A DNA stretch of 64,000 nucleotides from Proteromonas lacertae (lineage: Eukaryota; Sar; Bigyra; Opalinata; Proteromonadidae): positions 1 to 64,000 of the forward strand of contig NGBS01001186.1 in NCBI GenBank assembly GCA_002245135.1, in the 5' to 3' direction. Positions within the stretch are counted from its first letter, which is position 1, and each line of letters begins with the position of its first letter. This document shows positions 22,761-35,209 of this stretch, one piece after another. The notes beneath the pieces were generated by a model. It saw only the letters and a program-made list of their open reading frames with translations. It did no database searches and was not told where the DNA came from. The position numbers and the translations under genes were made by a program.

Positions 22761-25381
22761 ATGGAAATTGCTGATTTGAAACAAAAATGTGAAATATATT
22801 TTGATGGAATCGGTATTCTCAGTTTATTTATTGTTCTTTAGATTATCATTTGTTACTAAGCGGTTTGAGACAAAATGTATCACTTCATCCGTATCAAGTT
22901 GAAGGATGTAAGTGGTTTAATATGCTTTATATGAAGGTATAGTTTATATTTCACAAATATCATAGCATTCCGGAGGAATACTTGCGGATGAAATGGGTTT
23001 AGGTAAGACATTCCAATCACTTGCTTTTATAAGTGAATTAATAACAAATGGTATTTTTTGTATTATTCAAAATTAGGAGTGAAAGATCCAATTTTAATCA
23101 TATCTCCATTATCAGTAGTGTCGCATTGGGCAAACGAAATTGATAAATACACTACAAATATCAACTATATAACATATTTCGGTAATTTTGAAGAAAGAGT
23201 TAAATTTCAAAACAAATGGAAAGATCTCGTCAATAATAACCCAACAGCTCCTGTATTAATAGTATCATATGAATTGATATTGAAAGATGATGATTTTTTT
23301 AAGCATTTCAAATATAGTACAATAATCATCGATGAAGGTCATAGATTAAAAAGTTCTTCATCAAAGCTGTATCAATATTTATATAATGAAATAAACACTA
23401 ATGCAATATATCTATTAACAGGCACTCCAATTCAGAATAATATGTTGGAATTATTTACATTATTGAGTTTAATAAACAAAGAATATTTCAACAATGAAAA
23501 AGAATTTTTGGATTATTTCTATAGGAATAATGAACTATGTAATAGAGATGATTTGCAGATAATATTAAAACCATTTCTATTACGTCGAACAAAGTCATCT
23601 GTTTCATTAAACTTACCGCCACTTGAAGAGAAAGTATTATATATTCCAATGTCACCATTACAGAAACAGTATTATAAATGGGTTTTAGAAAAGAATTTTG
23701 ATGAATTAGGAAAAGATAATAGTAGAAAATTATCGAATGTAGTTCAACAGTTATGTAAAGCATGTAATCATCCATATTTATTTGATGGAGCAGAAGAAGA
23801 ACCATTTGAAGAAGGAGATCATTTATGGAAGAATTCTGGAAAAGTATTTTTTATTAATAATTATGAATATTATAAATGTATAGTTATTTGTATTGAATTT
23901 GTTATTTGAACAATTATTCAAAGAAGGCCATATAGTATTATTCTTTTCAGGAAGTACACAGATGTTAGACATAATGCAAGATTATTTGAGTTATAAACAT
24001 TATAAATATGAAAGAATAGATGGATCAGTAAGAGCTGATGAAAGATGGTTATGTTTAGATCGTTTTAGTAAATGTGAATGTGAAGTATTCTTATTATCAA
24101 CAAGAGCAGCTGGTGTTGGTTTGAATTTAATCGCTGCTGATACAGTTATATTATACGATTCAAGTTGGAATCCTCAATGGGATTTACAAGCCATATCTCG
24201 AGCTCATAGACAAGGTCAGACAAAACCAGTGACAGTATATCGATTATTAATGGAACATACCATTGAAGAGATAATATATAGACGAAGTCAAAAGAAATTG
24301 AAATTGAGTAATGATATAATGGAAATGAGTAGTGTGAATGATGAGAAAGATAATATTGATAAAGAAGGAAGTAATATATTGAAACAATGTTTATTATATG
24401 GATTGAGTCACAATTTAGATGATGGTGGAGATGATTATTTGGGTGATGAAAAAGTGGTGAAATTATTAGATTCAGCTAAAACGATAAAGGAAAATGAAGA
24501 GAATGAAGATAAAAGTGAAAATAAAGAAGATGAGAATGAAGATAATTTATATTATTACGAAGGATGTGATTATACTGTAATTAGAAAAGAGAAAGAAAAT
24601 GATGAAAATGCCTTATTAAAACTAAAATCAATCCCTTCAAAAATCAAAGAAAAGAAAGTGAGTCAATTATTATATGATGATGATACTTCTGAATTGCAAG
24701 GTAAAAAACCAAAAATACCAAAGAAAGAAAGGTTTAAATCATTATGGGAAAAGAATAATTATATAAGTCGAGTATTAGAACTACCAGATGATGAAATACT
24801 AAATGAAATATCGAAAAAATATAAAGCAAAAGTTGAAGAAAATGAAGAGTTGAGAAGTAGTATAAATGTATATATAAATATATATTTATATATATAATTA
24901 GTATGTAAGAGGAAGTGTTCTTCAACCGCAATATGTTAGTGATCATAATAATTATGTTATAATACATTGTGTAGATAGTAGTGGTAATTGGATAAATCGT
25001 GGTTTATTCAAAGATATAAGTGAAATAACAAAGAATGCAGAATATATATATGAAAGTGCTAAACAGAATCATGATCTAACTTTAGGAACAGTTCATTTAT
25101 TACCATTAAATATAAATAATCCAAACTATCGATTATATATTGGTTTAATAGTAGTTTTATCCAAATCTTCAACAACCAATCAAAGAATAGTGAATATGAA
25201 TGCACTGACAATGTGTTTACAGTCATTAACATTATGTTGTAATAGAATCAATGCGACATTACATTGTCCTAGAATTGGATATAATACAGAAGGATATGAT
25301 TGGTATAAAATCGAAAGATTAATAAAACGTAATTGTGTAGAATATGGAGTTTGTTGTTATATATACTATTATTCTCATCAA

Positions 25382-25412
<31 letters not shown>

Positions 25413-25977
25413 GCACTATAACAGATCCTGAATTGAATGGTTATTTATATTGTAATTTGAAGAGTAAAGAAGATTGGATAAAATATGGTGAAGAGAATAA
25501 CATAGTAAAAAGCTTTCCTCAATGGAGAGAGAATGTATATATAAGACTATTTATTATAAAATAGATTGATTTCATATGTAGTCAAAGTGTTGATGATTTG
25601 AAAAATGCAATAGAAGGAATGAAACAACAAATATATAACAGTCCTTCAGATAATATTAAATCAATGGAGTTTTTTATTCATTTTATGAAATATCGAATTG
25701 ATATGATGGAAAAGATCATAGATAATCCTACTAGTAAGGAAGACTGGATAAGTAATGGTGAATGTAAGAATATAATAAAATACTTTCCAAATTATAAAGA
25801 TAATGTATAGTTGTTATTAATATCTATAAATAGATCGAATTTCTTTTTACTCAATCTTTGGATGAATTGAATGAATCGTATGAATTAATGGAAGAACAAG
25901 TTAAAGCTGATTCAAACAATTATGGAGCTAAGTTCTTTATGGATTTAATAAACTATCTGAAAAACAAATCTAGATAA
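22761..25977 (+). CDS. CHD1L: CHD1L/ALC1-type SNF2 chromatin remodeller with macro domain
   Basis: About 1,000 residues over ten or so exons. SNF2 helicase motifs are in order: LADEMGLGKT (Walker A), IIIDEGHRLKSS (DEGH box), LTGTPIQNN, FLLRRTKSSV, YLFDG...EPFEEGDHL, STRAAGVGLNL and ISRAHRQGQ. The C-terminal macro domain is clear (YVRGSVLQPQ, IIHCVDSSGNW, LPLNINN, RIGYNTEGYDWYKIERLI), as in animal ALC1, which binds poly-ADP-ribose and slides nucleosomes at DNA damage. After the macro domain, beyond an Asn run, two copies of an ~80-residue unit starting SKEDWI follow. Introns were assigned by frame, e.g. 23844-23883 restores SGKLFVLNLLFEQLF. Confidence 0.95.
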
Positions 25978-26146
25978 AAAATAAATATATGATATAATAT
26001 TTTGTGTTTTATTTGAATGAAAAAACAAAAAAAAGTGATTATGAAACGGTCAAAATTTCATAAACACATAAAAAACATGCCAAAATGCGAAACTGTATTT
26101 ATTGAGCCAAGTATTAACGTATAATATGAGAGTATATGTGTGATAG

Positions 26147-27214
26147 ATGGATTCTCTGGAGATATTAGGCCCTCCTGAAAAGTGGATTTCAAATGACAAA
26201 TGTATTTATAGGTATTTATGATGTATTTGTAGGTGATAGATGCATGATATGCTTAAAACAATTTAATATAGCCTTTCGAAAGCATCATTGTCGAGTATTG
26301 GTTAATTTAGCTATATATATTAGCAATGTGGTAAAGTAGTATGTAATAATTGTTCTAGAAGTAAAAGACATATAATCGGTTATGTAAATGCAGAGAGAGT
26401 ATGTGATAATTGCATAAAAATGTTTGAAGATTTAGTATCAACTGCTTTAAAACGAAAGTGTATGATAATATATGAATATATGCAGTTATTAATTATAATA
26501 GCCAAACAATATGAAAAGAAACATAGTCAGTCAATGAGTTTTGATTCAAATACATCCAATAATATCACAAATAAAAACAATTCAATAGTTCGACCAATTC
26601 AAAGTGATCCAAATCTGAAATCTAGAATGTGTATGTTTAATAGTTATAGTGATATTAATTTAAATCATTATTATGATAATAATAGTTGTGATCAATCTTC
26701 AAGTGATAGTATATTCATTGATTCATCTTCTGATATAAAAAATAATTTGTATAATAGTAATGATTATAATGACAATAATGAAACTGATTCTAAACCGCTT
26801 GCTGTGTCTGAAGTATTAGAAGAACATCAAAAGGAAGAAAATAAAGAGGAAAATGGAGAAAAGAATGAAATATTATACAAACAACCAAATGAAGAATCTC
26901 AATCACATTTTTCACAAAATATAGTGTATGACAAAATTACACAAATAATAAATGAAAGTGAAGAAGATAATAACCAAGAATTATCATTATTAGAATCAGA
27001 ACATAATAAATCAGAAAATGATTTCAAATTAAGTTGTTTGCAAGAATCAATTGTTTCATTATCAAAAGAAGTTTCACAAATAAAAGAAAGATTAGATATT
27101 ATGAATGAAAATATGAAATATAATGAAATGCCCAGTAAATTCAATACAATTATAACAATGACCAATTTTTTGGTTTTAATTGTAATAACAATAATATCTT
27201 ATTTTTTTAAATAA
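26147..27214 (+). CDS. FYVE-finger protein with C-terminal membrane anchor
   Basis: Three exons (26147-26201, 26233-26294, 26324-27214), 335 residues. After splicing, residues ~11-65 form a FYVE finger: PPEKWISNDKCDRCMIC, the basic RKHHCRQCG phosphoinositide motif, VVCNNCS and RVCDNC. FYVE fingers bind PtdIns3P on endosomes. The middle is Asn/Ser/Glu-rich and low-complexity, followed by a short coiled coil (SLSKEVSQIKERLDIM) and a final hydrophobic helix (FLVLIVITIISYFF) ending at the C-terminus, i.e. tail-anchored. The two membrane-targeting ends suggest a tether between endosomes and another membrane; this is inference. TGAAACGGTC lies ~100 nt upstream. Confidence 0.85.
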
Positions 27215-27605
27215 TAAATGAAACTAGGGTTGTATGAAACGATTCATAACCGAAAGGTTGGTGAGTAACATAAACACAATATTAAGCTGTATATGTCGTT
27301 CAAAAATAACTAATTTGACCAGAGGTCAATGCATTTTTACTATTCTTATCATTTGATTATATACTTACCACTGAGTAAAACAATCAAGTTAAAAAATCAC
27401 TATAATTGAACGTTCAATATCAATGTTGAGAGAAATAATAATAATATGTTAAGATAACACTATCAAAATATTTATGTTATTTTTTCTATATAAAGTTGTT
27501 TTTCAAGTGTCAATAAACATGAATATAATAAACAAATATTGTGTAAGAATGATTTCTGTGTATGTAAATAAAAATTTCATAAATGAAACGACTCAATATT
27601 TTGAA
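27215..27605. promoter_or_regulatory. Intergenic region upstream of LRR copy 3
   Basis: 391 bp without a supported gene. It contains TGAAACGATTCAT at 27234-27246, an inverted repeat TTGACC-aga-GGTCAA at 27315-27329, and TGAAACGACTCAATATTTTG ending three bases before the LRR start at 27606. A 64-codon open frame overlapping it is best explained by readthrough upstream of that start. Confidence 0.45.
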
Positions 27606-30600
27606 ATGTTGCATTTGATAGATGAAGTGTTATATGCTAAATTAGCATGTGATATGAAAGTATTATAATTAATTTATTTTTATTAGGAGAAAGAGAGAAT
27701 AGAAAGAAGTGTTAATGAGTTAGATTTAGTTGTAGAACATGAAACTGATATTCAAAAGTTGAAAGTGTTTAATGTATGTGAAATGAAAGAGAAGCGAATA
27801 TTAAAATTGTTAGAGAATAAGTGTTTGTTGTTAGTTTGTTGTTCCTCCTTCATTTGTCGATATAGAGTGTATGATATGAATGATTATGATTAATATATGA
27901 TATATTGCAGAGAATATTACAGTAGAGACTTGAAAGAGATAGTTTCTAAAAATTGCTTATGTGTGAATGAAATATGTGATATAATAAGTTCAATATGTGA
28001 TGATGTAATGGTATTGAATGAAAATGAGATTGTAGTAGGTAATTTGAAGAGTAGTAATGTAATATATGAAGAGAATGGTGTTTTAAAGTTATGTGATTTA
28101 TTCTTGAATGAAATAAGAAAAGAAGAAGATATGAGATTGTATGATATATGCTTCACAAGTCCAGAAGAATTGAATGGATATGAATGTGATGATGTAAGTG
28201 TGATTTGGTCAATTGGGTGTATATTATATGAAATGATGTTTAAGAAATTACCATTTTCAGAAGATGATAATATTTATAAAACCAAAGAGAATATTGTGAG
28301 ATGTAAATACAGTATAGATGTAGAATGTGATGGTAGAATGAATGAGATGATATATAAAATGTTGAAAGTGAAGAATGAAGATAGAATGAGTTTAAAAGAG
28401 TTGAAGAAAGAAATGATAAAAATGAGTGAAATATTGATAGATGAAAGTGATAATATGATGATATGTGAAGAAAGAAAAGAAATGTTATATAATAATGATA
28501 TTGTAATTATAAAATTTCCAATAACATATCCATTAGAGCTGTATTATAAAAGTGAATAAAGAAAAATGATTAGAGATAATTTGATAGAATCCTACAATAT
28601 TCAACCAAATGAAAGAATATTGTCAATATTATTGATGATGAAATTATTTAAAGATGATAAATCAATTCAATATAGATTGAAATTTCAAATACATCATAAA
28701 TGTAGATATGGAGAATGTAATTTAGATGAGATAATATTTAAGATAGAAAGAAATTATTTAGATAAAGAAATGATAAAAATAGAATCATATTGTATATGTT
28801 TGTGTGAAGAAGGACTGAATTATTTATTTAGAATATTGAGAATAATCAATCCAACTAAGCTGTTATTTTGTATTTTTCTATATATTGTTATTTGTATAGA
28901 TTATATTCACATACCAATTATTCGTCAATCATTGTTTATATCATATTTGACTGGATTATCAAATCTACAAACATTAGATTTATCAAGTTGCAATCTTACT
29001 TCTTATTTCATTGAATCATTTGTTAAATCAATTCCATTAATGAAATTGAAATATTTAGATCTTCATTGTATTTATAATCATATTGTTATTTTATGAAATA
29101 GCTAATCCAATTGGTGTGAAAGGATTTAAATTGTTACTTCCATATTTGAATTTATTAATCAACAAAGATAATGAATTAGATCTTTATGGAATGAAATTAA
29201 ATGATGAATGTATGATGTTATTATCATCAGAATTATATAAATATCCAAATCTTAAGAAAATTGATATTACATACAACCAAAACATTCATTTGATAGGATT
29301 AAAAGCCTTATTCTCCAAATTTCGAAATATATATTGTGATGTTAGTAAAGAATTACTGATTGATAAAGACATTCCTGAATTATTCAAATACATAAACCAA
29401 TACAATGAATTATATCTGAGTAATTTAGAAATTGATGATGATATTTTCAAAAGATTCATTTCATTAAGATCAAATGAATTGAAAGAAATAAAAAAGTTAT
29501 ATTTGAGTTGTATAATTTGATAATTTTATTATTATATAGATAATAAACTAACATATGAAAGTATAGAAATATTGATAAACAATTTGTCTTCATTTTCAAA
29601 TCTTAAATATCTCAAATTATATGGAAATGAAATAAGAGATGAAGGAATGAAAATATTATCTCCACATTTACATTTATTAAGTTATTTTCATGAGATTAAT
29701 TGTTCAAGTATAAATACTATCTTTTAATATTCAATAGAAATGGGATTATCTTCAATTGGATTGAAGTATTTATTAGATGGTTTAAAGAGTATTCATCAAA
29801 AGATCAGATTTGAGATAAGTGATAATAATATACATTCATCAGGAATAGAAATCTTGATGAATTATATGAAAGAAAATGATAATATTAAAGAATTGAATAT
29901 TCAAAGTATATTTATTGTAGTTTTTAATTTGTTTAATAGATAATCCAATTGGTAATGCTGGATTTAAGCTATTAATAGAGAATATAAAACTGCTTATATA
30001 TGATTACTATTTAGATTTAACCAACATCTCAATAGATGATGAAAATGTGATATTATTAGCTGATGAGATATATTCAATTTCTTATTGTTGTTCACTAGAC
30101 TTAAGTGGAAATAATATCAGAATGAATGGATTAAAATCAATTTGTTCCAAATCATTAGAAAAAGAAGAATATCCATTTATAGAAATGAAATGTTCATCAA
30201 GGAGAAAAGAAGAATTGGAATATTATTTGAATTATTGTATTAAAAAGAATAGAAAAGGTTATGAAAAATGTTATGATTTTTCCAGTATATTATCTGTGTT
30301 TATAATGAAATAGATTTAAATCTGAATGATTCTTATATTTCATTAATAAAACAGATTGATTATGAAGAACTTGTTTTATCCAATAACAAGATTAGTTGTA
30401 ATGGATTAAAAGAATTAACAGATTCTTTTCCAAAAGATGTTGTATATATTTCAATTCATAATAATGAAATTGGAGATGAAGGAATAGAGATAATATGTAA
30501 ATATTTAGATAAATTCCTCATAAATTCATCATTAAACATCTCAAGTATTTAAAATTCTGTATTCTATTGTATTGTATATAGAAATTGGAATGAGTGAAAA

Positions 30601-30883
30601 AGGATTGATGATGTTAATAGAAAGATTAAAAGATAATAAACCATTGACAAATATAAATTTATCAGGAAATGAATTAGATAAAAAAGAATTGAGATTAATG
30701 AAAGAAAACAAAGAAGTATTTGAAGATTTAGATGAATTATCAATAACATTAAAAGAAGATATAGATAAATCAGAATTAAAATCATTTTTAGAAACATTTA
30801 CATCAATTAGAAGAATAAAAGTAGATGGAATATCAGAAGAAGAAAAGGAAGAACTATCAAAAGAATACTGGAATGTTAAATAA
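27606..30883 (+). pseudogene. Pseudokinase-LRR gene, copy 3, interrupted by nonsense codons
   Basis: Same design as the intact copy at 20196-22643, with more LRR exons. Exon 1 is 27606-27659, the main exon 27687-29067. LRR exons are separated by 29-37 nt GTAT...TAG introns (29068-29101 and four more), ending at 30883. Two in-frame TAA codons interrupt the main exon at 27891-27893 and 28557-28559, where the paralogues have Glu and Lys. The first could be removed by a 42-nt in-frame intron (GTATGATATG...ATTGCAG); the second cannot. The rest of the frame is intact over ~900 codons, so inactivation is recent or the gene makes a truncated product. Lacks HRD and DFG like its relatives. Confidence 0.7.
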
Positions 30884-31726
30884 TTCAATTATTACTTGTT
30901 TTACTCTATTATTCTTTTATTTGTTAATAATGAAAATGTTTATCATACTATACATATTTTCATATTTTCTGTTAATATTAAATGCTTTTAATATTGTTTT
31001 GATCAAATTATTCAAATTACATTATCAAACCATGATCAAGCCTATATAATTTTCATTTGACTTTAAAATGTCATTGAAAGAGATTAGTGACTGAATTTGT
31101 TAATATAATAAAACAATTAAGTAAATAGATGAAGATGATATTTATAAAGTGTGTTTTATAGTATTCCTACGCGGTAATGAAAGAAAATGTTACAGTAATT
31201 GATCTATTCTTATAATATGGTGTATTGATTAGTATATTATTGTTTAATAAATGAGGTTATGAAGCTTATTGAATTTATCTAATCATAGTATATATCTTAT
31301 TTTATATACATAATTACATAAAATTTCAGGAGTATATTTTTGTTTATAGTAAATTTTTAGTTTTTTTTATTCATTCTTTTGTTTTCTATATGATATGATA
31401 TGTCCAATTTTTATTTATAGACTTATTACATGGTAAAAACTATTTTTTAATACCTATAAAGCATACTTTAAAAACTATATGAATTACAGCTTATTTAATG
31501 AATTGTATATGTTATTCATCATTCATCTATGGTATCTTTATCACAATTTATATTTATTAGATTATTTTGAGTTGAAAATATAGAAAAATAAGAAAATTTA
31601 TAAAGGTGATTTGAGGATATATCCTCATTGATCATTATTATGTTATTTTGAAAATCAAAATAATACATTATAAATAATGTTAATCATAATAAGTATAACA
31701 TAGAAAAATAGTTATTATACTAAGCA
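30884..31726. other. 843-bp convergent intergenic region
   Basis: Lies between the 3' ends of LRR copy 3 and the first SLC17 gene. Very AT-rich, with no convincing coding sequence. It holds a perfect 14-bp palindrome GAGGATATATCCTC (31613-31626) and, 17 bp on, a hairpin TTATTTTGA-aaa-TCAAAATAA (31643-31663). Confidence 0.6.
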
Positions 31727-33760
31727 TTAAAGTCCTCTTTGACTTACTCCTCTTGCAAAACATGTATATATTAATGAAGACACAATTTCAACAACTGAGG
31801 ATATACCAAATACAATTCGCCACTATTTACAATAAATAATACAATTATAATACCAAATATAGAGTAGGGTTAGCTCCAATAATGTAAGATGTTAAAATAG
31901 GACAAATAATACCTGGAATAGTAGCAAAAGTATTTGAACATCCCATAATAATTCCAGCATAATGTGGACTAACATCCATCATATTTGCACTTTGCATAGC
32001 TGAAGAAAATCCAATACAAGCAACAGCTGAAGACATAAAAATAGTCATGAGTGTAAGATTGGTAGAATACGCAGATCCCATTAATGAAATAGCTGCTCCA
32101 ACTCCTCCTAACAAAACACAAAACTTTCTGAGATTAACAATTTTATGTTTACCAGATTGAATACAGAAATCAGTAACAATACTAATTAATACTTGACTTA
32201 GTGAATTAGCTAAATAGGGGAATAGAGAAATGACAGATGTCATTTTAACTGATAAATGAAACATTCCGTTGATAAATGTTGGAAGATAAGTCATCTAAAT
32301 AATGTAAATTAAATATATAAATATAAATAAATAAATACTAAAGTATACCACATCCAATTATTTGCAAAATGAATATTAAAACTAATAATAAATTCGAATA
32401 TATATATACATAGTCAACACTCCTACATTTGTTATAATAAGACTCCATGGTATTTTTTGATTCTTATTAGTCACCACTTCTACTTCAGGTGGAACAATTT
32501 GAGTTGGTTGAAGATTTATTCTTGATAATCTAACATCTCGAGTATTATTAAACTCAATGGATGAAGCTGCAACTTCTTCAATTATTTTATTCTTCTTTAA
32601 TAAATGACTAGTTTCTTCTAATCGATCTCTTTCTTTATTTTTTGATGATGATTTAGGTGAATTTGGAGAATCAGGGAATTTGATTGGTGTTATTGCAATT
32701 GATACCTCATTATTTTCATTCTCTCTTTTATCAATTTTCTTTCTTTCTTCAACAGATGAATCAGATGCATCATCATATGAACTATCAGAACTTTCAATAT
32801 CATACATATCATCAACAGCATCATCTAATTGCATATATTTTTTACCTTTTGTTTTCTTTGTCTTATTCTTCTTGCCTTTCACTTTTTGTTCTTTCATTAC
32901 TTCTATTTTCTCTAATGCAGATTCTCTATCCATTCTTTCCATATCTTTTTCAGCTTGTTTTGTAAACTCATCAATAGTATGAATTATCATATTCTTCTCT
33001 TCAATACTAATTCTAGGATCTTCTTGTGGTGTAGAATACACATAAAAATAAAACCAAATATACCATATTATATTCACCACAAATATAACATAATAAACAC
33101 CTCTCCATCCCCATTTACTATCACAGATATAACCACATATTGGCTGACCAAATGCCATTCCTAATGGTGAACCAGCATAGGCTATAGAGACTAACATTGT
33201 TCTTTCTGTTGGAGGAGACCATCTTGCCATTAATGCTGAAACTGATGGACAGACAAATGCATTGATTATTCCTGCTAAAGCATTTAATCCAATCCTAATC
33301 AACAAAATTATATTGATTAATACAATATTAATGGATATCCTCCTAAAAATGGCACTGCTAAACATAGTACTGATGCTAACATAACACCAAGACTGAATGA
33401 GGGAGTAAATAGTTAAGAAATCAGAAATTTATATCACCAGTTAATATCAAAAAGATATGCTGCTCCATATTTAGTAGCAACTATTCCGCCAATAGTTTGA
33501 GGAATTATATAACCCCAAAAATATGAAGAGAGAATGTATCCTTTTGTTGACTCTAGTTTAAAATATAAATTATGTGAATATACCTTGCCAATGAAATTCT
33601 TCCATCATTTTAATAGTCGTAACAGAGAATGATGCTCTTAGCATAAATGTCTATTTTTAATACATATTTATCAACAATACACAAAAATTGCCACAGAATA
33701 CGCATGTTGCAACTCCATATCTCTTTTTCCCCCTATTTCATTATAAAAAACACAATACAT
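31727..33760 (-). CDS. SLC17-type major facilitator transporter, copy A
   Basis: Multi-exon member of the anion/phosphate:cation symporter branch (sialin/VGLUT-like). TM1 spliced reads KRYGVATCVFCGNFCTFMLR and aligns without gaps to SLC17. Further matches are STKGYILSSYFWGYIIPQTIGG, RWSPPTERTMLVSIAYAGSPLG, WGWRGVYYVIF, and the C-terminal half with SANMMDVSPHYAGIIMGCSN and WRIVFGISS. Unlike animal SLC17, a long acidic/lysine-rich insert (KGKKNKTKKTKGKKYMQLDD and beyond) separates TM6 and TM7. The start codon is split by a 26-nt intron (AT at 33760-33759, G at 33732), and an in-frame TAG lies just upstream. Substrate unknown. Divergent from the gene at 33840. Confidence 0.88.
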
Positions 33761-33839
33761 TCTTCTATGAAACGACTATATTTTATGAATGAAACGACTC
33801 ACATTTCAATAATTATCCCAAAATCAATATTTTGCTGAA
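33761..33839. promoter_or_regulatory. 79-bp divergent promoter with two TGAAACGACT motifs
   Basis: Between the SLC17 copy A start (minus) and the Ig-like/SPRY gene start (plus). Contains TGAAACGACTATATTTTATG at 33768-33787 and TGAAACGACTCACATTTCAA at 33788-33807. The second matches the element before LRR copy 3. Both genes must initiate within this segment. Confidence 0.55.
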
Positions 33840-35119
33840 ATGAAAGTAATCGATAATGAAATCAGTAATAGAGGGATTGGAAATGATGAGATAACTTGTG
33901 TGAATAATGTGAAATATAGGGGTGGATGTATGGAGATAAATGAGAGTAATGTTAGTGATATATTGAGATTCAGTATATATTACAATGACAATCGAACAAT
34001 GAAAGTGTATAATAGTGTATTAAAAGAAAAAGAAGATAATAACGAAGATGTTGATGATTTTTTATCACAATTAAGAACTAAAGTCAATTTTATTGAAGTT
34101 AAGAAAGAAGAAATTGAAGAAGAAAATGTTTATGTTTGTTTGTTGATGATGAAAAGAATATTTCAATAATAGAAGAAATATGTGGAAAAGATATTCTTTT
34201 TAGAATATTGAATGAAGATAATTATTTAAATTCCAAATATAAAGAATTATTAATAGAATATATAAAAGAGAATAAATTGAGTTTCGAAGAAGAAGAAGAA
34301 ATGATAAAAATAATGAAAGATAAAGAATTATTGAGTGAATTAAAAACAAAAGAAATCACATCATTTTCATATCCTCAATCAGAATATTTCTTTTTATTAG
34401 ATGAAGAAATCTCAATAATTCCATTATGTGATGGAAATCGATGTGAATTTTCAATCAATCCTTCATTACCTGATGGAATAATGATAGATCAAGAAAGTGG
34501 AATAATTCATGGAAAAGTGAATAAAGAAATCGAAAAGAGAGAATATGAAATAATATGTAAGAATATTCTAAATGAAAAGAAATTCAAAATATCATTAGAA
34601 TTTCAGATTAAATTCACAGAATTAAATAAAAGTGATGGAATATCAATATCAAATAATGGAAAATTAATAACAAATACAAATACATGTAATGGTAATAATC
34701 ATTGTTATTTAAATCTAAAAATGGAAGATGGAGTTTATCATATCAAATATAAATTTCATCAAAATAGAAGTTATAATAATGGTATTATGTTAGGATTATC
34801 AACTAATAATACATATTCTGGTAATTATATTTATGATCAATCAACAACATGTAATTATGTTGCATGGGATGGTGAAAGTGAAGATATTACTAGATATTGT
34901 GATATTGGAAGAGTTGTTAATTCAAATCCTAATATCAAAAATCATGGTGATGGTTCAATTTATGAAGTGATTGTTGATATGAATAAAAGAGAATTTTGGA
35001 TAAGTCATAATAATTCATCTCCTGTTTTACTTGTTAAAGATTTACCTTCTCCATTATATTCATATGCTCTATTATATGGATATAATTCATCAGTCGAATT
35101 ATTATCAGTTTCACACTAA
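33840..35119 (+). CDS. Protein with Ig-like (He_PIG-type) and SPRY-like domains
   Basis: Two exons (33840-34127, 34157-35119); the 29-nt intron has donor GTTTA and acceptor AAAAG. After an acidic helical N-terminus, residues ~195-260 contain the pattern of putative Ig/cadherin-like domains (FSINPSLPDGIMIDQESGI, then IIHGKVN). The last ~160 residues resemble SPRY/B30.2: YHIKYKFHQN, NNGIMLGLS, YEVIVDMNKREFWISHN and YALLYGYNSSVELLS. SPRY domains bind partner peptides. No signal peptide or TM segment is visible, so it is likely an intracellular adaptor. Domain assignment is by pattern only. Confidence 0.7.
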
Positions 35120-35209
35120 AATTAAAAAAATCATTATTTCTTTATTAATTTATTCTTTTTTAATTTCATAAACACATTACCTCAACAAAAGAACAATTAT
35201 TATTTATAT

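Noticed and set aside
27891-28559. Reassignment of TAA to Glu/Lys, to explain the two stops in LRR copy 3
   Set aside because: TAA terminates CCT3, UFC1, CHD1L and others exactly at the expected ends.
30825-31049. Hydrophobic 74-codon frame overlapping the end of LRR copy 3
   Set aside because: It is an out-of-frame extension of the last LRR exon into AT-rich sequence, with no start context.
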